The notes beneath the pieces were generated by a model that worked only from the letters and a program-made list of their open reading frames with translations, ran no database searches and was not told the DNA's origin. The position numbers and the translations under genes are program-made. Shown here one piece after another: positions 1 through 5,788 of a stretch of DNA of 37,870 bases (positions within the stretch are counted from its first letter, which is position 1; the number at the start of each line of letters is the position of its first letter). The stretch is from CAYNFT01 sp964396535 (GTDB lineage: Bacteria > Chloroflexota > Dehalococcoidia > Dehalococcoidales > UBA2162): positions 1 through 37,870 of the forward strand of contig CAYNFT010000009.1 of assembly GCA_964396535.1 (NCBI GenBank). The letters run 5' to 3'.

Positions 1-397
1 TGAGGATTATTGTGAGTGCTAGGATTCGTATCATTATACATGGCTGGCGCTACTTGTTGCAAGGGGCTATGAACTCGACGAGCTCACATTACTAATGCCT
101 GATTAACAAGATGACGAAAAGTGTAGCAGGAAGATGGGATGATACCTCAACGGACATCGAGACTGAGCAGGGTCGAACTCTCCCTGAAACAATTTTGCAT
201 TTTGTCTGAGACGCCTTTGATAACACTTTAAATTCTCGGTAATGCGTTTCTTATCAAAACTACGGTCGTTTTCGCTTTCTTGCTGTGGTAGAATATTTTC
301 ACGATTACTGGTGAGGCTATGGTGATCGATGCAATACAAGATTTACAACAGAATGTTCATGGACACGTGGTATAGTTTTTCCATGCTTAAGTTCTAC
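1..397. other. No recognisable gene; probable decayed DNA
   Basis: I recognise no gene here. The only open frame of note is a 78-residue one on the minus strand (103-339), rich in Arg, Lys, Gln and Ser, without a convincing Shine-Dalgarno sequence or a family resemblance I can name. It lies directly beside an IS3-type end, so it may be the tail of a disrupted gene, but this is not shown. Confidence 0.35.
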
Positions 398-592
398 TGG
401 CCTGCCCCCCGAAATTAGATCCACTTGAAATGCGAGACTCCTGTAAAATAGGAACAGGAGGAAGCATTTGTGAAAACAAAAAGGTATTTGGATACGCAGG
501 TATTCAGTATTCTCAAAGAGGTTGAATCTGGAAGTCAGGTAGTTGATGCTGCCCGGAAACATGGCGTTTCTCCAGCTACCGTCCATCGTTTC
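398..592 (+). mobile_element. IS3-family left-end remnant
   Basis: The stretch opens with TGGCCTGCCCCCC followed by GAAATTAG, the kind of TG-starting, C-rich terminal repeat seen at IS3-family ends. About 70 bases later comes the start of an orfA-like frame. The element stops at about 588-592, where the orfA similarity breaks off. No orfB, DDE domain or right end is present, so only a left-end relic of about 195 bases remains. The family assignment comes from the terminal motif and the helix-turn-helix-like peptide; I could not compare it with an IS database. Confidence 0.5.
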
Positions 593-607
593 CTGCCATC
601 CAGGTAA
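470..607 (+). pseudogene. Truncated IS3-type OrfA (transposase helix-turn-helix)
   Basis: A 45-codon frame starts at GTG (470), preceded by AGGAGGAAG. The peptide has the layout of an IS3-family OrfA N-terminus: basic start, then ILKEVESG, then AARKHGVSPATVHRF, which corresponds to the usual RxHGIS.ATFYRW recognition helix. A complete OrfA is about 90-100 residues. This one ends at TAA (605) right after the helix, because foreign sequence joins at about 590. It cannot make a working transposase. Confidence 0.55.
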
Positions 608-811
608 GCTGAAGCAATCTATAACTTCTTCGTATACCTCGTTAGCCTTTTCTGACTGTTCTAATACGATATCCAAACATGCCGAGCATAAGGTAAACGG
701 GATCATTTCAGGAGGGTAATAACGAGCTTTATCTTTTGTTCGCCTATTGTTCTTCATATCTTGATGTATTTTAACACTTACTAAATAATTATTGACAACT
801 TGCTCGATCAA
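593..811 (-). pseudogene. Possible remnant of a hypothetical protein gene
   Basis: From a TTG at 811 an open frame runs leftwards for about 70 codons to the junction with the IS3 remnant. The peptide contains a Cys-containing stretch (TLCSACLDIVLEQSEKANEVYEEV) that looks like ordinary protein. Beyond 593 the frame runs antisense through the IS3 relic and is meaningless. I do not recognise a family. A strong plus-strand promoter (792-821) overlaps its proposed start, which weakens the case. Confidence 0.25.
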
Positions 812-821
812 GAAGTAGAAT
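792..821 (+). promoter_or_regulatory. Sigma70-type promoter for the 43-residue gene
   Basis: TTGACA at 792-797 and TAGAAT at 816-821 are separated by 18 bases. Transcription would start near 828 and leave a leader of about 47 nt before the ATG at 875. Confidence 0.6.
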
Positions 822-874
822 CCAAATACCTGTCAAATTAACTTTCTTGTGTACATTCACATAAGGAGGTAGCA

Positions 875-1006
875 ATGGGTAAAGGTAGTAGTGGAGGCAA
901 AGGCGGTGGCAAGGGAAGCGGAAAAGGTGGTAATCCTAACTGGCCGAGTAGAACTGGTAGCCCATCGGGTAGCGGCAGAGGAAACAAACCACCTTCAAAG
1001 AAGTAA
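875..1006 (+). CDS. Tiny Gly/Lys/Ser-rich basic protein (43 residues)
   Basis: ATG at 875 follows an excellent Shine-Dalgarno sequence (AAGGAGGT, 863-870, spacing 4) and sits 47 nt downstream of a near-consensus promoter. The 43-residue product is mostly Gly, Lys, Ser and Pro, with one Trp, no Cys, and a basic tail ending in PPSKK. The first 19 residues are almost only G, K and S in a GKG/GGK pattern, so it is probably disordered; binding to nucleic acid or another polyanion is possible. I do not recognise a characterised family. The promoter and ribosome binding site make real expression likely despite the size. No partner gene adjoins it. Confidence 0.6.
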   Translation: MGKGSSGGKGGGKGSGKGGNPNWPSRTGSPSGSGRGNKPPSKK

Positions 1007-1068
1007 GAGTATAAGTAATCACTTCATACCTTGTCTTTCTACTTAATTACACTGAGAAAGAAAACGAT

Positions 1069-1117
1069 AAAAAATATTTATACGCATCGATGGACAGACA
1101 TTCCGATATTTACACAC
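1069..1117 (+). repeat. Degenerate copy of palindromic element
   Basis: The sequence around 1081 (ATATTTATACGCATCG, then ATGGACAGACATTCCGAT) matches the left arm and flank of the perfect hairpin at 2207-2238, with scattered substitutions. The right arm has decayed (ATATTTACACACG), so this copy no longer forms a full stem. Confidence 0.55.
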
Positions 1118-1225
1118 GATATTCTCGATGCTAGTGACCGCCAGATGGAAAATCGCAAAAATCAAAAGGTCTCATGGTCTCTTTATTGCGGTCTTGGTTT
1201 GTGATAAAATGTCTGCGTTAAAACT

Positions 1226-1399
1226 ATGGAATATCAAGAAGCAATCGCTATCTTAAAAAGCATGTTAGACAGGCACTCACTTGACTCCGAAGAAAAACAA
1301 GCGGTTTTGACTGCCATCGGCGTTCTCAGTTGGGGGTCTCTTTCTAAAAGCAAAATAAAAGCACTAAAAGCAAAACGAGATAAGAGTACCGAATGGTAA
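1226..1399 (+). CDS. Small hypothetical protein (57 residues)
   Basis: An ATG at 1226 opens a 57-codon frame ending at TAA (1397-1399). The peptide begins MEYQEAIAILKSMLDRHSL, is helical and charged in character, has a central AIGVLSWGSLSKSKIKALK stretch and a Lys/Arg-rich C-terminus, and contains no Cys or membrane segment. There is no clear Shine-Dalgarno sequence. A TAAAAT with an upstream TG (1201-1210) would place transcription start about 9 nt before the ATG, suggesting a near-leaderless message. The composition looks like a real protein, but I cannot name a family. Confidence 0.5.
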   Translation: MEYQEAIAILKSMLDRHSLDSEEKQAVLTAIGVLSWGSLSKSKIKALKAKRDKSTEW

Positions 1400-1740
1400 C
1401 ATCACCTTAGGCACTCGGTAAATACGCATGTAACGATAGACATCCCTATGTTCATGCAGTGGTGACTAGAAATCGATGTTACTGATAGAGTTGGAAGCAC
1501 CACTACTTCCACCCTCTTGTTGGAGCTATTCGCACTTTCTGACGAAATGGTATAGTTGGATAACGTCAGTATCTCTACTGTTTTCCAAATCTAACCAGCT
1601 CTGACTAGGCGGCTTTTTATTTACTCAGTGTGAATACCACAAAGTACCCATATACATGGTGTGCGTGCCTATCATTCTGCACTTACATGCATACGCTTAA
1701 TTCACGGGTAGGCAAGAGTACAGTACAAAGCTAATCTTTC
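1400..1740. other. Intergenic, nothing recognised
   Basis: This stretch of about 340 bases between the 57-residue gene and the DUF378 gene holds no open frame with a ribosome binding site, no strong hairpin and no recognisable repeat. Confidence 0.5.
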
Positions 1741-1773
1741 GTAAAAACTAAAGGGTGTTCGTCACTAACCCTT
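1741..1773 (-). terminator. Terminator after the DUF378 gene
   Basis: On the minus strand AAGGGT (1773-1768) pairs with ACCCTT (1756-1751) around an 11-base loop and is followed by TAGTTTTTAC. It begins 5 bases past the DUF378 stop codon. The stem is only 6 bp, so termination may be partial. Confidence 0.5.
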
Positions 1774-1777
1774 CATA

Positions 1778-1981
1778 CTAAGATGATAAATAATAGATAA
1801 GAGCTATAGTTCCTGCGATTGCTACTATGACGTAGATTAGACGAGAGAATGCATTGACTTCCCCAAACTTCTTACCTCCTGCGATTAAAGCCACTAGGTC
1901 GAATTTGAATAATCCGACCAAACCCCAGTTTAAGGCGCCTATAAAAGTTAGTATCAAACAGATAATCGCTAATATTTCCAT
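1778..1981 (-). CDS. DUF378 family small membrane protein
   Basis: The 67-residue product is mostly membrane. One hydrophobic helix covers about residues 4-25, including FIGALNWGLVGLFKFDLVA, which is the hallmark of DUF378 proteins; a second covers about 46-65. The start is set at 1981 because AAAAAGGAG lies 5-6 bases upstream, whereas a longer frame to 2011 adds ten basic residues unlike the family. The function of DUF378 is unknown; the proteins are small inner-membrane proteins. It is monocistronic, with a terminator hairpin just downstream and an AT-rich 43-bp inverted-repeat box (2091-2133) containing TATAAT about 120 bases upstream. Confidence 0.85.
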   Translation of the reverse strand: MEILAIICLILTFIGALNWGLVGLFKFDLVALIAGGKKFGEVNAFSRLIYVIVAIAGTIALIYYLSS

Positions 1982-2090
1982 TTTCACTCCTTTTTTTCCT
2001 CGGTTCAGCAATATTATGCTTTCAATAAGATTGCATACTCACCTCCCTTTTGCTAGGTTTACCTAATTTTAACCACCTAAATGTTGAGGA

Positions 2091-2133
2091 GTCATAAAAT
2101 GAAAGGGAAAATTATAACATTTTTATGTCATTT
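2091..2133. repeat. 43-bp AT-rich inverted-repeat box, copy 1
   Basis: The box begins GTCATAAAATG and ends ATGTCATTT, so its ends form an imperfect inverted repeat. A gap-free copy of equal length, identical at 31 of 43 positions by my count, lies at 37396-37438, upstream of the ABC-transporter operon. On the minus strand this copy contains TATAAT (2117-2112) and may be part of the DUF378 promoter. It could equally be a regulator-binding site or a mobile-element end. Confidence 0.45.
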
Positions 2134-2189
2134 CGAAATTATTTGCATTTTGGCACTGACTTTTACGTAAGAGAATATGAAAATGGTAT

Positions 2190-2238
2190 TGAATATTTGT
2201 ACGCATCGCTGGACAAACATCCCGATGTTTGTCCAGCG
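2190..2238 (+). repeat. Palindromic element with perfect 14-bp hairpin
   Basis: CGCTGGACAAACAT (2207-2220) and its exact reverse complement (2225-2238) flank a CCCG loop. The hairpin and the flank ATATTTGTACGCATCG match the degenerate copy near 1081. No U-tract follows on either strand, so it resembles a REP-like extragenic repeat more than a terminator. Confidence 0.6.
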
Positions 2239-2263
2239 GTAGCGGATTAATAAATGAGATTAA

Positions 2264-2289
2264 AAAGGGGAGCATTGATGCTTCCCTTT
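2264..2289 (-). terminator. Terminator-like hairpin, probably for leftward transcription
   Basis: AAAGGGGAGCAT (2264-2275) pairs with ATGCTTCCCTTT (2278-2289) with one G-T wobble and a 2-base TG loop. Reading leftwards, CCTTTTTAATC covers the end of the stem and the following bases, as expected for an intrinsic terminator of the minus-strand remnant at 2518-2742 or of read-through from the degV operon. Confidence 0.5.
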
Positions 2290-2517
2290 CGGATAGTATT
2301 TAATAAAAGATTACGTTTAAAAATACAAACTCCTATTCTGGAAATTCATCATAGAAGTGAGCTTCGATTCTATACATCGTACCAGTAGGCTTGGCTGGTG
2401 TGAAAGTTGGCTAGCGCGAAAACGTAGTATCGCTTGTTAAATACAACCACAGCTTTACAGGAAAGAGTAAATCTATTCAAGACAGGCACTGACCTGTAAA
2501 GGTTAAGGCGCAGGATT
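2290..2517 (-). other. Intergenic with a short coding relic
   Basis: There is no intact gene. On the minus strand a frame ending with a stop at 2333-2335 encodes about 22 residues (ending ...MYRIEAHFYDEFPE) whose composition resembles a protein C-terminus. It has no start codon context and is closed upstream by a stop, so it may be the tail of a deleted gene. Confidence 0.3.
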
Positions 2518-2742
2518 TTATACTGCCTCTGGGTCAAACGCCTCTCTTATCTTGGTTGCCCATACCTGAAAATTACTATAAAGCTGTCCAGCTTCTGGTG
2601 TTGGCAGGTAGAAGCCGTGTTTGATGTCGTTTTCATTAGATTTTTGCCATTTAAGCACATACCCCCCCACAGAATCCTGAGAGTACCCCTGGGGTGATTC
2701 GAACGCTCGACAATGGCTCATTGTATTACCCTCGCTGAACAT
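2518..2742 (-). pseudogene. C-terminal remnant of an FAD-linked oxidase
   Basis: Only about 75 codons remain. The end, FQVWATKIREAFDPEAV, parallels the C-terminus of the intact flavoprotein at 12154-13692 (YHVWLRKIKQAFDPNEV), where such oxidases close with a conserved DP.xV/N motif. Intact family members have about 500 residues, so the FAD-binding part is gone. Upstream on the minus strand, related-looking coding continues out of frame with a stop, which suggests degradation by frameshift and deletion. It lies directly downstream of the LUD protein gene, whose relatives often neighbour lactate or glycolate oxidase subunits. Confidence 0.5.
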
Positions 2743-2863
2743 CAGTCCATTTTGTGTGACAATACCAATTCCTCAGGACTGGACGGTAGACATTGAGCCG
2801 GTGGGCTGACCTGATGGTGGCGGTGTCAGGTCTATGAAAATAAGCCCTGTTTTAAACATAACC

Positions 2864-3580
2864 TCAGGGTTGGGGTCGGCGGAAAGAAGCCCGCTCATTT
2901 TCCCATGCAGCCCGGTAAGCTGAAGCTATCCGTTCCTTGCGCTCTTCAGGCCAATCCGGGTCCCAACCCAGACCCAGGTCTTGACCAACAAGGACTATGG
3001 CAAATTCCGTCCTCCTGGGTTTTTTCTCAATTATAGTGGTGATATTGCATATCCGTCCCGGAGATTTACAATCGGTACACCGCCCATCAACGGCACATGG
3101 TGCTTGTATCCCCATAGTCATGCCATGATATGGGGCGATAACATGCTTTATTCGCTCAATTGCTTTATCAACATTACGTACAATCTTGTTCTGCCCGATG
3201 ACCAGTATGACCTTCTGTGGTCCGTATATCATGCGGGCTACCCGATTGCCTGTCGCATCGATATTTACCAGTTTCCCATCCAGCGTAACCGCATTACTGC
3301 TGGTTAGTAGCATTTCACTCTGCAAACGCCCGGATTCTTCAGTCGGTCTCTGCCCTGGTCGAGCAATTTGAATATTCCCTCGCTTGGTTAGCTGGTCTCT
3401 AAGCCCAATTTGCCTGATTGTCATTGAGCCACCCATTCCAACGTTAGCCTCAGGTGGTATAATATCAAGGACTGTTTTTACTGCGCTGTCCGCATCCCCC
3501 ACAAACTCCACGGTGTCAAAACGGTTTGCCTTTAGCGATTCTACCACTGTCTTTATGTCTTGGTTGCTTTCTTCAGTCAC
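2864..3580 (-). CDS. LUD domain (LutC/YkgG-type) protein
   Basis: This 238-residue protein carries a LUD (DUF162) domain over about residues 5-200. It shows the family pattern MGGSMTIRQIG near residue 50, the NIDATGNRVARMIYGP loop near 110, and a GQNKIVRNVDKAIERI segment. A Cys cluster (CAVDGRCTDCKSPGRIC, about 163-179) is typical of the longer LUD proteins and might bind metal. LUD proteins act with iron-sulfur and flavin subunits in lactate oxidation (LutABC), but the function of stand-alone members is unsettled. The start is GTG at 3580, with AAGGAGG 6 bases upstream. It is the last intact gene of a minus-strand unit with plsY-like and degV genes and is followed by a flavoprotein oxidase relic. 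Confidence 0.85.
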   Translation of the reverse strand: MTEESNQDIKTVVESLKANRFDTVEFVGDADSAVKTVLDIIPPEANVGMGGSMTIRQIGLRDQLTKRGNIQIARPGQRPTEESGRLQSEMLLTSSNAVTLDGKLVNIDATGNRVARMIYGPQKVILVIGQNKIVRNVDKAIERIKHVIAPYHGMTMGIQAPCAVDGRCTDCKSPGRICNITTIIEKKPRRTEFAIVLVGQDLGLGWDPDWPEERKERIASAYRAAWENERASFRRPQP

Positions 3581-3707
3581 TCCAACCTCCTTCGAGCCAG
3601 TATAGCCACACTTTAAGCTGTTGTTCGCCTGACTGTCAATGCCGCCAGCAAGCCTGGCTGACTCCTAAGATATGAAATCCGGTGGCGTGCGCCACTGAAT
3701 GCTGCCT

Positions 3708-4355
3708 TCATTGGGTGTTTTTTCTCAACACTTGAGCAACCAGGTTCTTTCTGCCTCCAGCTTTGACCAAAGCAGCCCTGGCTGTGGGAACAAAATTGAG
3801 CACCAATATTATTATCAGAACAATCGAGAATACGACAGGCAACCATGATTTTTCCAGAAACCAGGCAGATACAGGCATTGAAAGGAGGCCAATATTTAGC
3901 GATAGGACGGGATTGCGTATAATGGCTGTGAGAATGAACATTATGCCAAAGACAACCAATAGCGCCCAGGGCATCAATATGGCTAATACACCTATGGTAG
4001 CAGCTAGGCCATTTGCTCCCGTGAATTTCAGATAGATGGACCACATATGACCAGTTACAGCAGCTAGCCCAGCCAGCAGTACGAAGGGGTTTATCTCAAA
4101 CAGGGGAACATTTAGTAGCCAGTAAGCTATGGCTACCGATACTGTCCCTTTACCCACATCGAAGATTGCTACGGGGATGGCCGCTCCAAAACCGACCTCC
4201 CGGAAGACATTGCGACTGCCAGCATTGCCTCCACCCAGTTGGCGGATATCTTTCCCGGTTACCAGACGAGTAACGATATAAGCCGAGTTAATAGAGCCAA
4301 GCAGATAAGCAATAATTATGGCAATAAGCCCGGTAGTAAACTCATTCACTATCAT
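3708..4355 (-). CDS. plsY: PlsY-like glycerol-3-phosphate acyltransferase
   Basis: PlsY transfers the acyl group of acyl-phosphate to sn-glycerol 3-phosphate, the first step of phospholipid synthesis, in the inner membrane. The 215-residue product is close to the usual 190-220 and has five or so hydrophobic helices. The first loop motif is recognisable as LGSINSAYIVTRL, the second as GGGNAGSRNVFREVG (usually GSGNxGATNxxR), and the third as GHMWSIYLKFTGANGLAATIG (usually GHxxPVFLxFKGGKGVAT). The second and third deviate at positions normally conserved, including loss of the motif-3 Lys, so it may be a divergent paralogue. It lies 33 bases downstream of degV, whose family binds fatty acids; this supports a lipid role. 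Confidence 0.8.
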   Translation of the reverse strand: MIVNEFTTGLIAIIIAYLLGSINSAYIVTRLVTGKDIRQLGGGNAGSRNVFREVGFGAAIPVAIFDVGKGTVSVAIAYWLLNVPLFEINPFVLLAGLAAVTGHMWSIYLKFTGANGLAATIGVLAILMPWALLVVFGIMFILTAIIRNPVLSLNIGLLSMPVSAWFLEKSWLPVVFSIVLIIILVLNFVPTARAALVKAGGRKNLVAQVLRKNTQ

Positions 4356-4388
4356 ATGCGTCTCTGCTTGATTAACCGGTAGTTGTGC

Positions 4389-5246
4389 TCAATCCTTGTA
4401 AAAGGCGAATCCCAGAGTCCCTATTCCGGTAGCGTAGCCCATTACCGGGGTAAATTCGCTAATCCATAGTTCAGCACAATTGAATTCGGAGGAAATCCGC
4501 TCCCTCAGCATTTCGCCTTCCTCTGGCACGTGAGCGTGCATCACAGCGACATGCACTGGTTCCTGCCCTACCTTATCCCTTAATATCTTAAGCAGTCGGG
4601 ATATGCCTCGTTCCCTGTTTTTCACCACTCCCTTAAAGCGCACCAACCCCCCTGAGCTCGTGAGGATTGGCTTAATGTTAAGTATAGAGCCTATCTGGGA
4701 TGCCACCTTGGGTATGCGACCCGTGCGATATACATGTCGGATTGTGTCCAGAACCACAATAAAGGTAACCTTATCTCTTACTTCCTCAGCTACCTTGATT
4801 ACCTCAACCAGGTCCTTGCCGTCGGCGGCTGCCCGAGCCGCTGCTAAGGCGATGAAGCCTTCAGAAGCGGTAACATTCAGAGAATCCATCACTTCTATAG
4901 TGGTCTCAGGAAGTTCAGTCTTGGCTTCTTCTCTGGCTGCTCGAGCCATATCATATCCCGTGCTTAGCTTCGATGAGAGAGTAATACAAAGGATACTATT
5001 CGCCCGGTTGCTTACCTCACGGTAGGCTTCCAGATAGTGTCCGGGCGATGACGGTGAAGTATTGAATCTATCAGGGTCCTGTAGGAGTAGTTCATAAGCC
5101 TCAGATGGTGTAATATCTACTGAATCCCGATAGACCTTGCCCTGAACCAAAAGCCTGATGAGCACAATCTCGATGCCATAAATCTCTATTAATTCTTTGG
5201 GCAGACAAGATATACTATCAGTTACAATTGCAACCCTGTTGGCCAT
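4389..5246 (-). CDS. DegV family fatty-acid-binding protein
   Basis: The 285-residue protein matches DegV throughout. It opens VAIVTDSISCLPKELIEIYGIEIV, has the RDSVDITPSEAYELL stretch and the NTSPSSPGHYLEAY segment containing the conserved TSxPSP loop. The middle has LSSKLSTGYDMARAA, and the C-terminal domain has GYATGIGTLGFAF. DegV proteins bind a long-chain fatty acid between two domains; FakB is the characterised relative, handing fatty acids to the FakA kinase. No FakA homologue is visible in this window. ATG at 5246 follows GAGGT at moderate spacing. It is the first gene of the degV-plsY-LUD unit and has a near-consensus promoter. Confidence 0.92.
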   Translation of the reverse strand: MANRVAIVTDSISCLPKELIEIYGIEIVLIRLLVQGKVYRDSVDITPSEAYELLLQDPDRFNTSPSSPGHYLEAYREVSNRANSILCITLSSKLSTGYDMARAAREEAKTELPETTIEVMDSLNVTASEGFIALAAARAAADGKDLVEVIKVAEEVRDKVTFIVVLDTIRHVYRTGRIPKVASQIGSILNIKPILTSSGGLVRFKGVVKNRERGISRLLKILRDKVGQEPVHVAVMHAHVPEEGEMLRERISSEFNCAELWISEFTPVMGYATGIGTLGFAFYKD

Positions 5247-5273
5247 ACTGTATTATACCTCGTATTTCTAGGT

Positions 5274-5302
5274 ATATTAAAGCAACATACTTGGTTTGTC
5301 AA
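5274..5302 (-). promoter_or_regulatory. Sigma70-type promoter of the degV-plsY-LUD operon
   Basis: On the minus strand TTGACA (5302-5297) and TAATAT (5279-5274) are separated by exactly 17 bases, giving a predicted start near 5267, about 20 nt before the degV ATG. The -35 box lies inside the palindrome at 5285-5308. Confidence 0.75.
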
Positions 5303-5308
5303 GTATGT
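5285..5308. promoter_or_regulatory. Palindromic operator candidate over the degV -35 box
   Basis: ACATACTTG (5285-5293) and CAAGTATGT (5300-5308) form a perfect 9-bp inverted repeat with a 6-base centre. It covers the -35 hexamer and the upstream part of the spacer. That position and symmetry fit a dimeric repressor site. No U-tract follows, so a terminator is unlikely. Confidence 0.5.
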
Positions 5309-5312
5309 ATTA

Positions 5313-5352
5313 TCGAGATTGTTCATCCACCTCACCCCCTTAATTTGGATGG
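5313..5352 (+). repeat. Solo end of the C-rich modular repeat
   Basis: GAGATTGTTCATCCACCTCA followed by CCCCCTTAATTT matches the left end of the repeat at 22358-22390 (GAGATTGTTCATCAACCTCA) and, inverted, the end at 24370-24402. The hairpin modules are missing here, so it looks like a truncated copy. Confidence 0.55.
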
Positions 5353-5486
5353 GTTTCTTAATAATCTCTATATTGTATAATTATCTTTTAGAGGTAGTGC
5401 TTTAATAAGTATTATCTGCCTGACATTCATAATGTGGGGATTCATAAACTGGATTTCAAGTCATTCTTTATAATAGGAGGTATCGG

Positions 5487-5726
5487 ATGGCTGGACATTT
5501 AGATGGGATTAAAGTGGTGGAAATAACACAGTTTCAACAGGGGCCTGTCGCTGGAATGAGACTGGGTGACCTGGGTGCTGATGTGATTAAGGTGGAGCCT
5601 GAGACAGGCGATGCGGGAAGGGGGATGATGAGGATAAACCATCTCTACCGGCAAAGGCATAAAATACATGGCATAACTAACATTAAACTCTTCTCTTGTA
5701 ATCCACTTGCCTCTGCGCTAGACTGA
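5487..5726 (+). pseudogene. Truncated CaiB/BaiF family III CoA-transferase
   Basis: The first 50 or so residues are an unmistakable class III CoA-transferase N-terminus: LDGIKVVEITQFQQGPVAGMRLGDLGADVIKVEPETGDAGRG. After MMRI the sequence turns into unrelated residues and stops after 79 codons, whereas the family has about 380-400. The catalytic Asp region is missing, so there is no active enzyme. A good Shine-Dalgarno sequence (TAGGAGG, 5475-5481) remains, so the loss may be recent. The sequence between the breakpoint (about 5640) and the MBL gene at 5789 holds no further part of the family. Confidence 0.8.
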
Positions 5727-5788
5727 TTATGGTTAAAGGCGTCCTTCTTATGCATAGATTAGGTGCTAAAATCAGGTAAGGGAAGTTT

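Noticed and set aside
317..811. 164-residue minus-strand frame taken as one gene
   Set aside because: It runs antisense through the IS3 end and orfA remnant, so at most its first 70 or so codons can be genuine.
2981..3307. 108-residue plus-strand frame opposite the LUD gene
   Set aside because: Antisense to a well-supported LUD domain gene, without ribosome site or recognisable motif.
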